Positions 1 to 8,967 of a DNA stretch of 64,000 nucleotides are shown piece by piece; position 1 is the stretch's first letter; each line of letters opens with the position of its first letter. Source of the stretch: S139-23 sp047639315 (lineage in GTDB: Bacteria > Planctomycetota > GCA-002687715 > DRQF01). The notes beneath the pieces are model-generated. The model ran no database searches and was not told the origin of the DNA. It was given only the letters and a program-made list of their open reading frames with translations. Made by a program: the position numbers and the translations under genes. The stretch is taken from positions 1 to 64,000 of the forward strand of contig JBLINQ010000007.1 in the NCBI GenBank assembly GCA_047639315.1, read 5' to 3'.

Positions 1-120
1 AATTTGGGCGCTCCTAATCCCGATGAATATAAATGTGACGAAACTCCAAGCAGAATCCGGATTTACCAAATTCGGGGGAGTGCGAACGGCGGAGAATTCG
101 TTACCGTCTTAGACGACTGA
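1..120 (+). CDS. 3' end of an unidentified protein (partial)
   Basis: The first frame is open from base 1 to a TGA at 118-120 and gives 39 residues ending in GGEFVTVLDD. It has no recognisable domain. Its position directly upstream of gspD, on the same strand, would fit a gspC-like or other secretion gene, but nothing in the residues shows that. An open frame of this length can occur by chance, so the call rests mainly on the protein-like composition. Confidence 0.4.
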   Translation, partial: NLGAPNPDEYKCDETPSRIRIYQIRGSANGGEFVTVLDD

Positions 121-289
121 CCAAGTAGAAGAATGTCAGCTAGGGAATATCAGTTCAAAAAGAAGTCAAAGCGATGGAATAGGGTCGAACGAAGAACGTC
201 TCAGTTCCTCGGAAGCTCTATTTTTGGAAGACCCGTTCCCCAGTAGAATGCAGCCTCGAAGACCGGGGTATCGGCGGAGAAATTGTGAG

Positions 290-2746
290 ATGAAGACCTA
301 CCGGGGCCTAACTGCCCTTTTGATGATCGTTGTTGCTTTGTTGGCGCAGCCATTGACTGCCCAAATTGAAGGCGACATAACGGAAATCGCGACCAAAACT
401 GACGATGATCGTTTTGTGTTCGCCTTGTCCAAAGAGGGCATGAAATTCGAGAAGTTTGTTCAGTTGGCATCCCAACTGACAGGCAAGGCCTTTGTCTACG
501 ACGTGCGTCGTATTCAAAACAAAACGATCAACATGGTCGGCAAGAAGGTGCTAAAGAAAGAAGACATCGTCTCTTTCCTCCAAGTGCTTTTCTACTCACA
601 TGACATGGCCATTGTCCCTGTTGGCCCGCCTGAAACAGAGGTGTTGATGATCGAGGACGTGAAGACGTCCCAATCACTGAAGCAACGCGCCGTCTTTGTT
701 TCTGTCGACGAATTGGAGAAGCGTCGCCGCCGTGTCGGTGAAATTATCGCAACCACAATTCGCCTGCGTTACATCCCAGTCGACAAGGCACAACGTGCTT
801 TGAATAACATCCTCCAGGATCACCGCGCTGGTTTCGTTCACCCAATCGAGGAATCCAACTCTCTCTTGGTTGCCAACTTTGCGCCAACGGTCTGGGCGAT
901 CTACCAGATGATCCAAGCCATGGACGTCCCGGTGCCAGAAAACGAATTGTTCTTCGAGCAATTGGCATTGGAATACCATGTGGCAGAAGACTTGGCGCCA
1001 ATCATTGAGAACCTGATCGAAGTCCGCACAGAAATCAACTCAAGTGGTGGTAGCCGGACATCCACTGCCAGCCGTACACGCCGCCCGGCGACTTCCGGTG
1101 GCACCCAAACTCCAGCACCACGTATCATTGCTGATCCGCGGAACAACACGCTGTTGGTGTATGCGGTTGATGAGTACATGACAGAGATCAAGCGGTTAGT
1201 ACAAATGCTCGACACCGAAGTGACGGAGTCAGTCAGCAATATTCACTATTACGAATTGAAGAACACCAATGCTGAAGACATCCAAGATGTTCTCACCGAT
1301 CTGTTGAGCAATACTGGTGCCCAAGGTACACGTGCAACGGGCGCTGGAGGCAGCCGTAATACACGAACAAACGGTCGTAATAACACCGCTGCTGCTTCCA
1401 ATCCCGACGCTGTAAACATCGTTGCAGACACCAATACGAACTCCTTGTTGATCACCGCCACACGGGCACGCTTCGAAGAGATCAGCGAAATCATCGCGAA
1501 GCTCGATAAGCGCCGGCCACAGGTTTTGGTGCAAGCTGCTATCGCCGAACTTTCCGATAACGATCTCGAAAACATCGGTGTCGAAATCGCCCAAGTCGAA
1601 AATGGTAGCAAGGGGGTTTTCGGCGTGAGTAACTTTGGCCTTTCGAACATTGAAAACTCGCAAGGCGCCGACGTCCCGTTGGATACTCTTGGCGACTTGG
1701 TACGAGTGCCAAACTTGGACGCGCAAGGCTTGGTGACTGGTGTATTCACCAACTTCATCGAAGTTCCTTTGCTGGTTCAACTCTTCAAACAGACAATCAA
1801 GGGCAACTTGGTTTCCGTGCCGTCCATCTTGGTGAATGATAACCAAGCTGCGCACATCATTGTCGGCGATGAAATTCCAACGACGACAACGAACCAGGGG
1901 CAGTTTAGTGACCAAACTGCGTTCCAGAACTACCAAGAGGCGAATTTGGAATTGTCCATTTCGCCAACGATCTCGAACGATAACTACCTGCGCTTAAACA
2001 TCTTCCTGAGCATTCAAGCATTCGTTGGTGTGCAAAGCTCAACGAACGTACCGCCGCAAAGATCAACTCGTGAAATCGAAACAAACATCACGGTTCAGAG
2101 TGGACGTACTGTCGTCATCGGTGGCCTCACGACGGACAACTTGACTGAGACTGTTCAAGGAATTCCGTTGCTCGCCGATATTCCGATCCTCGGCTACCTG
2201 TTCCGCAACTCCGGCGTGCAACATCAGAAGACCACGCTCTACGTGTTCATCACGCCAACGATCTTGAATGACTTCAATGAGCTGGAGCGCATCTCTTATG
2301 AGCGTAAGCTTGAGATTGCAAAACTTGATGGCCAAGTGAAGATCATCGATCCCAACTTCCGTAAGATGGAAATTGACGACGAGAAACTCGACATCGAAGC
2401 TATTGAGGCTTCCGGCCATCTTGACTTGCCGCAATACAAGCCGACCATGGCACCAACGGAACCAGTCAATGGCGCTCAGCCTGACAGCATTCCGGTAAAG
2501 CCCAACGCAGATCCGAAGGCAGTTGACGGCGATCCAGAAATGGAATCTGGTAAAGAAGGTGCTAAGGCTGTCGATGTTCCAGTCGGAGCCGACCTCTTTT
2601 CAGCACCATTGCCTGAAATTTCGACCGCGACGGCCAAGGCCAACGAGTCAAAGACAAAGACAGCGACCGCCACAGATGCAAAAGGCAAAGTTGGTAAGCG
2701 CCAAGCCGGTGCAAAACCAAAACCAGCCACAACTGGCGGCCTCTAA
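290..2746 (+). CDS. gspD: Type II secretion system secretin GspD
   Basis: Outer-membrane secretin that forms the exit pore of the type II secretion system. I chose the ATG at 290 because GGAGA lies about 10 nt upstream and the protein then opens with a clean signal peptide (MKTYRGLTALLMIVVALLAQ, cleavage after LTAQ). An N0-like domain is followed by repeated N1-N3 domains (ADPRNNTLLVYA and ADTNTNSLLITA are typical strand motifs), each separated by Ser/Thr/Gly/Asn-rich linkers. The secretin core ends in the conserved VVIGGLTTDN and GIPLLADIPILGYLF blocks. About 150 residues follow the core and are rich in Ala, Lys, Thr and Pro, probably disordered. At 818 residues it is somewhat longer than the usual 650-700 because of this tail. 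It is the first identified gene of gspDEFGHIJ. Confidence 0.95.
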   Translation: MKTYRGLTALLMIVVALLAQPLTAQIEGDITEIATKTDDDRFVFALSKEGMKFEKFVQLASQLTGKAFVYDVRRIQNKTINMVGKKVLKKEDIVSFLQVLFYSHDMAIVPVGPPETEVLMIEDVKTSQSLKQRAVFVSVDELEKRRRRVGEIIATTIRLRYIPVDKAQRALNNILQDHRAGFVHPIEESNSLLVANFAPTVWAIYQMIQAMDVPVPENELFFEQLALEYHVAEDLAPIIENLIEVRTEINSSGGSRTSTASRTRRPATSGGTQTPAPRIIADPRNNTLLVYAVDEYMTEIKRLVQMLDTEVTESVSNIHYYELKNTNAEDIQDVLTDLLSNTGAQGTRATGAGGSRNTRTNGRNNTAAASNPDAVNIVADTNTNSLLITATRARFEEISEIIAKLDKRRPQVLVQAAIAELSDNDLENIGVEIAQVENGSKGVFGVSNFGLSNIENSQGADVPLDTLGDLVRVPNLDAQGLVTGVFTNFIEVPLLVQLFKQTIKGNLVSVPSILVNDNQAAHIIVGDEIPTTTTNQGQFSDQTAFQNYQEANLELSISPTISNDNYLRLNIFLSIQAFVGVQSSTNVPPQRSTREIETNITVQSGRTVVIGGLTTDNLTETVQGIPLLADIPILGYLFRNSGVQHQKTTLYVFITPTILNDFNELERISYERKLEIAKLDGQVKIIDPNFRKMEIDDEKLDIEAIEASGHLDLPQYKPTMAPTEPVNGAQPDSIPVKPNADPKAVDGDPEMESGKEGAKAVDVPVGADLFSAPLPEISTATAKANESKTKTATATDAKGKVGKRQAGAKPKPATTGGL

Positions 2747-2869
2747 GACTATTCGTTGCCCGTCTTGATGGGCGGCGAGTTTGGAAATTGATGGGGTAAG
2801 ACGCCACGAGCTCAATCTGATCTCGTGGCGCAACCCATCTTGGGATTCACACCGAGGAGTCATGGGACA

Positions 2870-4579
2870 GTGAAAACGCAGATTCTGGACATACTCGAGA
2901 GCTCGGGCAAGATTGACGAACGTACCCTTCAAGATTGCTTACGCATCGAGAGAGATACGGGTCAACCTTTAGACAAGATCGTCCAACGTCGTGGCATCAT
3001 GACGGAAGAAGAGTTCAACGAGCTCTACGCTAAGGCCGCGGGAGTGGAATACCGCGAGTCGCTGGCAGACGTCAAAGTCCCCGAGCTTTTCGTCGACCAA
3101 ATCCCACAGCAGTTTGCTCGCAACTACACGGTCATTGGTTTGGTCAATGACGGTGCAGTGATGCATGTTGCAACCTGCAATCCCTTAGATGTCTATCCAT
3201 TGGATGACATGGCTTCCATGATCGACTTGGAAGTCGAGGCCGTGATCGCACCGCGCTCGGAGATCACCAACCTCATCAACCGCGCTTATCGTGGCAAAAA
3301 TGAAGTCGTAGATGAAGTCATCGACGACTTGGAAGAGCAAGACTATGACGAGATCGCCAATATGGTCTCCGAGTCTGAGGACTTGCTCAACGTTGCCAAC
3401 CGCGCGCCGATCATTCGCTTGGTCAACATGATCTTATTCCAAGCACTCAAGATGAGAGCTTCGGACGTTCACATTCAGCCATTCGAAGACAAGGTTCAGA
3501 TTCGCTACCGGATTGACGGCATCCTCTACGACATGGAGTCGCCCCCGAAAAGCGTTCAAGAAGCCATCGTTTCCCGTATCAAAGTTATGGGCAAGATGGA
3601 CATCGCCGAACGGCGTATTCCACAGGATGGTCGTGCCAGTATCAAGATTGGTGACTCCGAGGTTGACGTTCGTATTTCTTCTGTGCCGACCAACTTTGGC
3701 GAGCGCATCGTGATGCGTCTTCTCGACAAGAGTTCCGGTGTCTTTGAACTCGACGAACTCGGTTTTGACACACAACAGCGCGAGTACATGGAGCAGCTTC
3801 TCCATCTCAGTCATGGCGTCGTGTTCGTCACCGGCCCAACAGGTTCAGGTAAGTCGACAACGCTCTACGCGGTCTTGCAAGGGATCAACTCAACCGAAAA
3901 GAACGTGATCACAATTGAGGATCCGATCGAATACCACTTGTCGACCATTAGTCAGATTCAAGTGGCCGAGAAGAAGGGCCTCACCTTTGCGGCCGGTCTT
4001 CGTTCTTTGCTACGTCAAGATCCTGACATCATGATGGTTGGTGAGGTTCGAGACGAAGAGACGGCTCGAATTTCGATTCAAGCCGCCCTCACGGGTCACT
4101 TGGTGTTCTCAACACTCCATACAAATGATGCCCCTGGTGCTGTGACTCGTATGGTCGATATTGGCGTCGAACCGTTCTTGGTTGCGTCGTCACTCGTCAT
4201 GATCATTGCTCAACGATTGGTTCGTCGCATTTGCCCAGACTGCAAAGAATTCTACGAGCCAACAGAATCTGACCAGAAGGAAATGGAGGAGCTCAGGCTA
4301 ACAGCCGATCTCTTACCTGAAGGACGTCTGCCCCGCGGACGCGGCTGCGACATGTGCTACAACACTGGCTATGCCGGTCGTGTTGCCATTTATGAAATGC
4401 TGCCCGTTGGCGAAGATATCAAGACATTGATCATTGAGCGGGCAAACGCCTCGCTTATCAAGCGCTGTGCCGTCAAGAACGGCATGCGCACTTTGCGCCA
4501 AGACGGTGCCGAAAAGATCAAACTCGGAGTCACGACGATGTCCGAGATCATTCGTGTTACGCAGATGGATCTCAATTAA
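2870..4579 (+). CDS. gspE: Type II secretion ATPase GspE
   Basis: Cytoplasmic hexameric ATPase that powers pseudopilus assembly. The N-terminal 150 residues are an MshEN/GspE-N type domain, followed by the motor domain with Walker A GPTGSGKST, an Asp box (ITIEDPIEY), Walker B (DPDIMMVGEVRD) and the His box (TGHLVFSTLHTNDA). A tetracysteine zinc motif, CPDC then CDMC about 45 residues later, is typical of GspE/PilB. The GTG at 2870 is preferred because GAGGAG sits at 2854-2859, 10 nt upstream. An in-frame GTG at 2825 lacks a comparable site. The gap from gspD is about 120 nt and gspF follows after 3 nt. Confidence 0.95.
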   Translation: MKTQILDILESSGKIDERTLQDCLRIERDTGQPLDKIVQRRGIMTEEEFNELYAKAAGVEYRESLADVKVPELFVDQIPQQFARNYTVIGLVNDGAVMHVATCNPLDVYPLDDMASMIDLEVEAVIAPRSEITNLINRAYRGKNEVVDEVIDDLEEQDYDEIANMVSESEDLLNVANRAPIIRLVNMILFQALKMRASDVHIQPFEDKVQIRYRIDGILYDMESPPKSVQEAIVSRIKVMGKMDIAERRIPQDGRASIKIGDSEVDVRISSVPTNFGERIVMRLLDKSSGVFELDELGFDTQQREYMEQLLHLSHGVVFVTGPTGSGKSTTLYAVLQGINSTEKNVITIEDPIEYHLSTISQIQVAEKKGLTFAAGLRSLLRQDPDIMMVGEVRDEETARISIQAALTGHLVFSTLHTNDAPGAVTRMVDIGVEPFLVASSLVMIIAQRLVRRICPDCKEFYEPTESDQKEMEELRLTADLLPEGRLPRGRGCDMCYNTGYAGRVAIYEMLPVGEDIKTLIIERANASLIKRCAVKNGMRTLRQDGAEKIKLGVTTMSEIIRVTQMDLN

Positions 4580-4582
4580 CCC

Positions 4583-5800
4583 ATGCCGATTTTTGAATAC
4601 CGAGCATACGACGAATCTGGAGGCAGCCGCATTGGCATTGTTGATGCTGACACGCCGGCCGCCGCTCGCCTCAAACTTCGCATCGATCGGATCCATGTCT
4701 TTGAGATCGAAGAACTCAAAGACAACAGCAAGAGTTCCGACAAGAAGAAAAAGGTCATTCGGCTGCGCCGAGGAGCGATCACTGAGCTCTCCATCGTCAC
4801 ACGACAATTCGCGACGCTCTTGAACGCTGGTATTACCGTCGTTGAAGCTCTCAAAGCCCTTATCGATCAAGTCGAAAGCCGAGACATCGAACAGGTGCTT
4901 CGGGACGTTCGCGAAAAAGTCACCCAAGGGCTGACTCTCGGTGAAGCCGTGGGCAATCACCCGCAGTTCTTTTCCGATCTCTACATCAACATGATCAAGG
5001 CTGGTGAAGCCTCAGGTAACTTGGATGGCATTATGGTTCGCCTTGCGGACTATATGCAGAAGCAAAACAAACTGAAGAACAAGGTCGGCGCGGCGATGGC
5101 CTACCCGGCCGTCATGGTCGTGGTTGGTATTCTGGTCGTCAGTATCTTGTTGACCGTTGTGGTGCCTAAGATTGAAGAGATTTTCCGGGAATCGGCAGAA
5201 GCTCTTCCGCCAACAACCGAAGCTCTGATCGCGACGTCACGGTTCCTGACTGGTTACTGGTGGCTCATTCTCGGTGTTCTATTTGCCGCCTTCACCGGGT
5301 TCAAAGCTTGGACCAGATCTGAAAATGGGATCGTGAAGTGGCATACCGTGCTGCTCAAGATGCCGGTCTTCGGCATGCTCATCAAGAAGCAGGCCATTTC
5401 GCGTTTTGCCACCACCATGGCCACGCTCTTGGCTTCTGGTTTGCCAGTGCTCAATGCACTGAAGATTGTGCAGGAAGTCATCCAGAACAAAGTCTTGGCA
5501 AAAGCGGTGGGCATGATCCATGATTCCATCGTTGAGGGGTCAGACATTTCGACGCCTTTGGCCCAAACCGGCATCTTCCCGCCCATGGTGGGCTATATGA
5601 TCGCTACAGGTGAGCAGTCTGGTCAGCTGGAGGAGATCCTTTTCAAGGTGGCAGAGGCCTACGACGAAGAGGTCGATATCGCCACCCAGAAGATGACCTC
5701 ACTAATGGAACCCCTTATTATTGTTGCACTTGCGGTCGTCGTTGGCTTTATCGTTATCTCGATTGTCCAACCGATGATTCAAATGAGTGGAATGACCTAA
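4583..5800 (+). CDS. gspF: Type II secretion inner-membrane platform protein GspF
   Basis: Polytopic inner-membrane platform protein linking the GspE motor to pseudopilin assembly. The start MPIFEYRAYDESG is the standard GspF opening, at 405 residues the usual length. Two cytoplasmic T2SSF domains (about 70-195 and 270-395) each carry a membrane segment at the end, one around 170-195 (PAVMVVVGILVVSILLTVVV) and one near the C-terminus (IIVALAVVVGFIVISIV), with a further segment near 225-245. The GEASGNLD and GEQSGQLE motifs of the two repeats are present. It starts 3 nt after gspE, so the two are probably translationally coupled. Confidence 0.95.
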   Translation: MPIFEYRAYDESGGSRIGIVDADTPAAARLKLRIDRIHVFEIEELKDNSKSSDKKKKVIRLRRGAITELSIVTRQFATLLNAGITVVEALKALIDQVESRDIEQVLRDVREKVTQGLTLGEAVGNHPQFFSDLYINMIKAGEASGNLDGIMVRLADYMQKQNKLKNKVGAAMAYPAVMVVVGILVVSILLTVVVPKIEEIFRESAEALPPTTEALIATSRFLTGYWWLILGVLFAAFTGFKAWTRSENGIVKWHTVLLKMPVFGMLIKKQAISRFATTMATLLASGLPVLNALKIVQEVIQNKVLAKAVGMIHDSIVEGSDISTPLAQTGIFPPMVGYMIATGEQSGQLEEILFKVAEAYDEEVDIATQKMTSLMEPLIIVALAVVVGFIVISIVQPMIQMSGMT

Positions 5801-5834
5801 AACCTTTGCGGAATGAAACTGCAAAGATTGCGTC

Positions 5835-5840
5835 TATAAT
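5835..5840 (+). promoter_or_regulatory. Possible -10 element upstream of gspG
   Basis: A perfect TATAAT lies in the 146-nt gap between gspF and gspG, the largest gap inside the operon apart from noncoding upstream sequence. No good -35 hexamer is spaced 16-18 nt upstream, so the support is weak. A 14-bp palindrome (TGGACCATGGTCCA, 5870-5883) follows a T run. An extra promoter here would make sense because GspG is the major pseudopilin and is needed in excess. Confidence 0.3.
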
Positions 5841-5946
5841 GACGTAAAAGTGGCCTGTGCCTTTTTTGGTGGACCATGGTCCAGGGCCTCTATGACTGGG
5901 CCTTTTTCATACGATGCTCCCATTGGAGCAATAAATCGAGAGAATC

Positions 5947-6357
5947 ATGAACGTTCAAAGAAACGATCGGCAATCCGGCTTTACACTTGTGGAACTTATG
6001 GTGGTGGTCGTCATCCTCGGTCTCCTTGGAGGCATCGGGGCTGTGGCGTTTCGCCAATTTGGCAAGGACGCCAAGCTTGATCTCGCCGCAGTGAAATGCG
6101 CCGACTTAGGCAAGGCCGTCGAAGCATTCACAATTCGCAATAGCAGTCCCGATCCAGACGAAGTTTTCGAAGTGATGATCGAAGACAAGAAGATCAAGAG
6201 CCGCAGAGACCTCAAAGATCCTTGGGGTGAAGAATTCATTGTTCGTCGCGATGATGACGGCAACTACTACGTCATCTCCAAGGGACCAGATAAGTCCGAG
6301 GATACAGAAGACGACATCGACAAAAACGGCAAGATTGCTGACAACGAGGACTTCTAA
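5947..6357 (+). CDS. gspG: Type II secretion major pseudopilin GspG
   Basis: Major subunit of the type II secretion pseudopilus. The N-terminus carries the prepilin peptidase site and helix GFTLVELMVVVVILGLLGG with Glu at +5, after a short basic leader (MNVQRNDRQS). The C-terminal domain has the GspG signature DPWGEEF followed by an Asp-rich calcium loop (GPDKSEDTEDDI). An extra DIDKNGKIADNEDF tail resembles an EF-hand-like loop. At 136 residues it has the family's usual size. The stop overlaps the next start as TAATG. Processing and N-methylation would need a GspO peptidase, which is not in the window. Confidence 0.95.
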   Translation: MNVQRNDRQSGFTLVELMVVVVILGLLGGIGAVAFRQFGKDAKLDLAAVKCADLGKAVEAFTIRNSSPDPDEVFEVMIEDKKIKSRRDLKDPWGEEFIVRRDDDGNYYVISKGPDKSEDTEDDIDKNGKIADNEDF

Positions 6358-7016
6358 TGCCCGAGGCCACGACAAGTAACATGAGCTCGAGACGATTCGA
6401 TAAGGGTTTCACCCTGATCGAGCTCATGGTCGTGGTGGCAATTCTCGGCATTGGTACGGGTTGGTCGATTGTTGCCTTCCGCGGCGTGACCCAAGAACAA
6501 GAGCTATCAACGGCTGTCAGAGAGATGGTTGGAGCCTATCGCGAGCTGCGAGCCTTCGCGGTCAAGGAAAGGCGTGATTGCATCCTCGAATTTGATGTGC
6601 TCACCGGCGAATGGCGTGCTCTTATCTATCCTTCAAAAGATCGCATGGGCCGCTTCGTGTCGAGTCCGAGAGATGGCGAGCCTGAGATCCTCGAGAAGGA
6701 TCTGGTCGAAGAGCGGACCAACAGGAAGTCGTGGAACAAACTTCAGTCATCCGTGATCATCAGAGACATCCAAGCTCCAGGCCCCCAAGGCAACGAGAAG
6801 TTCGATGAGGACTTCTGGATTCAATTCCGAAGTGACGGGACGATTCCTCCGCACATCATCCACTTCAGCACTGCAAACGGCGATTTAGAGCTGTCATTGA
6901 TAGTGGAAGAAATCACTGGCCAAGTCACCGTCAAACGCGGCTACGTTGATTTCTACAGTCCGCAGGAAGAAGATTTCGATATGTTGGGAGGAGAAACCCC
7001 TGATGAAGAGAATTAA
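6357..7016 (+). CDS. gspH: Minor pseudopilin, GspH-like
   Basis: Type IV pilin-like protein with a leader of about 18 residues, then the prepilin site and helix GFTLIELMVVVAILGIGTG. The following domain (GATVREMVGAYRELRAFAVKERR-like region at about 45-75) matches the GspH/FimT layout, in which a long helix leads into a beta-rich domain. Its ATG overlaps the gspG stop by one base and its 3' end overlaps gspI by 14 nt. The operon position supports GspH. The C-terminal part (VEEITGQVTVKRGYVDF) resembles GspH ends, but sequence identity beyond the pilin helix is hard to judge by eye. Confidence 0.85.
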   Translation: MPEATTSNMSSRRFDKGFTLIELMVVVAILGIGTGWSIVAFRGVTQEQELSTAVREMVGAYRELRAFAVKERRDCILEFDVLTGEWRALIYPSKDRMGRFVSSPRDGEPEILEKDLVEERTNRKSWNKLQSSVIIRDIQAPGPQGNEKFDEDFWIQFRSDGTIPPHIIHFSTANGDLELSLIVEEITGQVTVKRGYVDFYSPQEEDFDMLGGETPDEEN

Positions 7017-7773
7017 TCCTAAGTCCTCCCAGTCTGGAATGACCTTGCTTGAGGTCATGGTGGCTTTGGTCATTGTTTCGACCACAGCTCTGCCATTGCT
7101 CGTCTCCTTAGGTGACGCTCATCGACGGGTCACCCGGGCGAACATCAAACGTCAGATGAAACAGCTGCTTGAGTACAAGCTGGCTCACATCCTCCTTGAT
7201 CGCCCTGCCGAAGACAAAGAACCCATCTATGTCGATGGCGTTGAGGGCAATTTCGGTGAAGACTTTGAAATCGCCGACAGCGAAGAGAAGGCATATTTCT
7301 TCGACGAAACACTCTACAACTACTCCTATCGCATCGATTCCCAAGAAATCGACCTGGGGAGTTCGGGTGGAGTGACCGGTACCGAAGATGAAGACGAAGA
7401 CAGAGACAATTCGCGAGACGATCGTGAATCAGATCCTGGTGGCTCGCCCCTCGGCGGAATTGGTGGAGAAGGTGGCGAGGAAGCCGAAGAAGAGCTGGGG
7501 CAGTTACGCTACATCGTGACTTTGACCGTACTTTTCCGGAATGGCAACGCCAACTTCGATCAAGCCATGACGTTGGTGACCTACGTTAAACATCCTCATG
7601 AGAGTGAAGCCATGACGGGCCCAGACTTGGGCCCCAATCAAGGTGGCGCACAAGGACCTGGCGGAGGCGAAGCTGGCGTTGGGGCCAGCACCGGCACTGG
7701 CGGCATCACCAGCGGACAACCGCGAAACACTTTGACTCCAGGGGGCGGCGGACGAGCCGCTTCGGATCGATAG
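7003..7773 (+). CDS. gspI: Minor pseudopilin, GspI-like
   Basis: Minor pseudopilin. The ATG at 7003 is chosen because GGAGGAG lies at 6987-6993 and the protein then begins with a 12-residue leader and the prepilin motif GMTLLEVMVALVIVSTTALP, typical of GspI. An upstream in-frame start would add unlike residues. A normal GspI is about 120 residues. This one is 256 because of an acidic, Asp/Glu/Gly-rich insert near residues 125-165 and a Gly-rich tail of about 50 residues. The core strand YIVTLTVLFRNGNANFDQAMTLVTY sits between the two. It overlaps gspH, and gspJ follows 4 nt later. Confidence 0.85.
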   Translation: MKRINPKSSQSGMTLLEVMVALVIVSTTALPLLVSLGDAHRRVTRANIKRQMKQLLEYKLAHILLDRPAEDKEPIYVDGVEGNFGEDFEIADSEEKAYFFDETLYNYSYRIDSQEIDLGSSGGVTGTEDEDEDRDNSRDDRESDPGGSPLGGIGGEGGEEAEEELGQLRYIVTLTVLFRNGNANFDQAMTLVTYVKHPHESEAMTGPDLGPNQGGAQGPGGGEAGVGASTGTGGITSGQPRNTLTPGGGGRAASDR

Positions 7774-7777
7774 AGAG

Positions 7778-8869
7778 ATGAACATGCATACTAATCAACG
7801 CGGCTTTACATTGATGGAGCTTCTCATTGCCATCATGGTATCTGGCATGGTTTTTTTGGGCGTGTTCACAGTGGTCCGAGCCGGCATTAACACACAAATG
7901 TATGTCCGTGAAATGAGCGATGCTGGCCGTCAGGGCCCTGCAATCTTAGCTCAACTTTCCGACGATCTTGAGAACGCTTACTTCTACAACATCTTCCAGA
8001 ACAACTTCTTTGACGGCAAGACCGTCGATATCGGAAGTGGCAATCGTGCAGATCAACTCCACTTCATTACTTGCCGTCCGTCGCTTTTGGACGACATAGA
8101 AATCAGTAGTAACGAGCCCCATAAGTCCATGCTGACTGAAGTCAGCTGGGTGCTTAAGGAAGGTTCGGGCGACTACTATGAGTTGCATCGTCGAGAACAA
8201 CCCATGGTTGATGACAAGCAATTCACGGGTGGGTACTTCCGCATGATTTCTGACCGTATTGTGAGCATGCGCATCCAATATACCGGCTGGAAGTTTGGTA
8301 AGGAAGATGTCGACGAACGATTGGGTGCTGGCTTGACCGGTGGTGCCCCCGTCGAAGGGGACGGCGAAGAAACAGCAGAAGACGAAGCCCTTGAATGGGA
8401 CGACGAATGGAGCTCTTCTGACAACGCCGCACTTCCTGTTGCCATCAAGATCGAATTAGTCGTTTCTCCAGACATTGATCAAGACGTCATGGACCGCATG
8501 AGGAAGGCCGGACGAGAACAAGAACTCGACCGTTCCTACATCCACATTGTCCTGTTGCCTCAATACCGTGAAGACCGCAACAACATGGAAACGACCGCCA
8601 ATTGGGACGGCACTGTTGCCGAACCATTCCAACAGGGCGGTGGTCTTGCCGGAGGAGCTACGGGCGGTGGTCGTGGACGTGGACGTGGAGCTGCTGGCGA
8701 GAATGGCGAGGCCACTCCCCTATCAGGCGGACGCAGAGGGGCAGGGGGCGGGACTCGAAACAATGGGGATGGCAGCAAGCCAAACTCCACGAGCAATCCG
8801 TTCTTGAACATCATTCGAGGCGGCTCAAATGGTGGTGGCGGCGGCGGACTCAGCGGACTTGGCAAGTAG
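7778..8869 (+). CDS. gspJ: Minor pseudopilin, GspJ-like
   Basis: Minor pseudopilin with leader MNMHTNQR and prepilin motif GFTLMELLIAIMVSGMVFLG. The body contains the GspJ-type run of strands with DLENAYFYN and LHFITCRPSL, ending at a beta strand near 265 (YIHIVLLPQYRED). The last 85 or so residues are a low-complexity Gly/Arg/Asn tail without pilin character, unusual for the family and parallel to the tail of GspI. It is the last recognised gene of the operon, followed by a strong hairpin terminator. gspK, L, M and O are not seen here. Confidence 0.8.
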   Translation: MNMHTNQRGFTLMELLIAIMVSGMVFLGVFTVVRAGINTQMYVREMSDAGRQGPAILAQLSDDLENAYFYNIFQNNFFDGKTVDIGSGNRADQLHFITCRPSLLDDIEISSNEPHKSMLTEVSWVLKEGSGDYYELHRREQPMVDDKQFTGGYFRMISDRIVSMRIQYTGWKFGKEDVDERLGAGLTGGAPVEGDGEETAEDEALEWDDEWSSSDNAALPVAIKIELVVSPDIDQDVMDRMRKAGREQELDRSYIHIVLLPQYREDRNNMETTANWDGTVAEPFQQGGGLAGGATGGGRGRGRGAAGENGEATPLSGGRRGAGGGTRNNGDGSKPNSTSNPFLNIIRGGSNGGGGGGLSGLGK

Positions 8870-8900
8870 CCAGTAAGCAAACGAGATCGCATCAGAATTC

Positions 8901-8942
8901 AAACGCGCCCTGGATCCGATAAGAATCCAGGGCGCGTTTTAT
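8901..8942. terminator. Bidirectional hairpin terminator between gspJ and serS
   Basis: A perfect 15-bp stem (AAACGCGCCCTGGAT at 8901-8915 with its complement at 8925-8939) and a 9-nt loop, followed by TTTTATT on the + strand and ending in T residues on the - strand too. It lies between the convergent ends of gspJ and serS and can serve both. Confidence 0.85.
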
Positions 8943-8967
8943 TGTCAGGGCGAATCAGTCTTTCGAT

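Noticed and set aside
1229..1936. Long - strand frames inside gspD
   Set aside because: They lie opposite a clear secretin with strong motifs and lack ribosome binding sites.
5870..5883. 14-bp palindrome TGGACCATGGTCCA as an operator
   Set aside because: A single copy with no regulator or second site nearby; a chance palindrome cannot be excluded.
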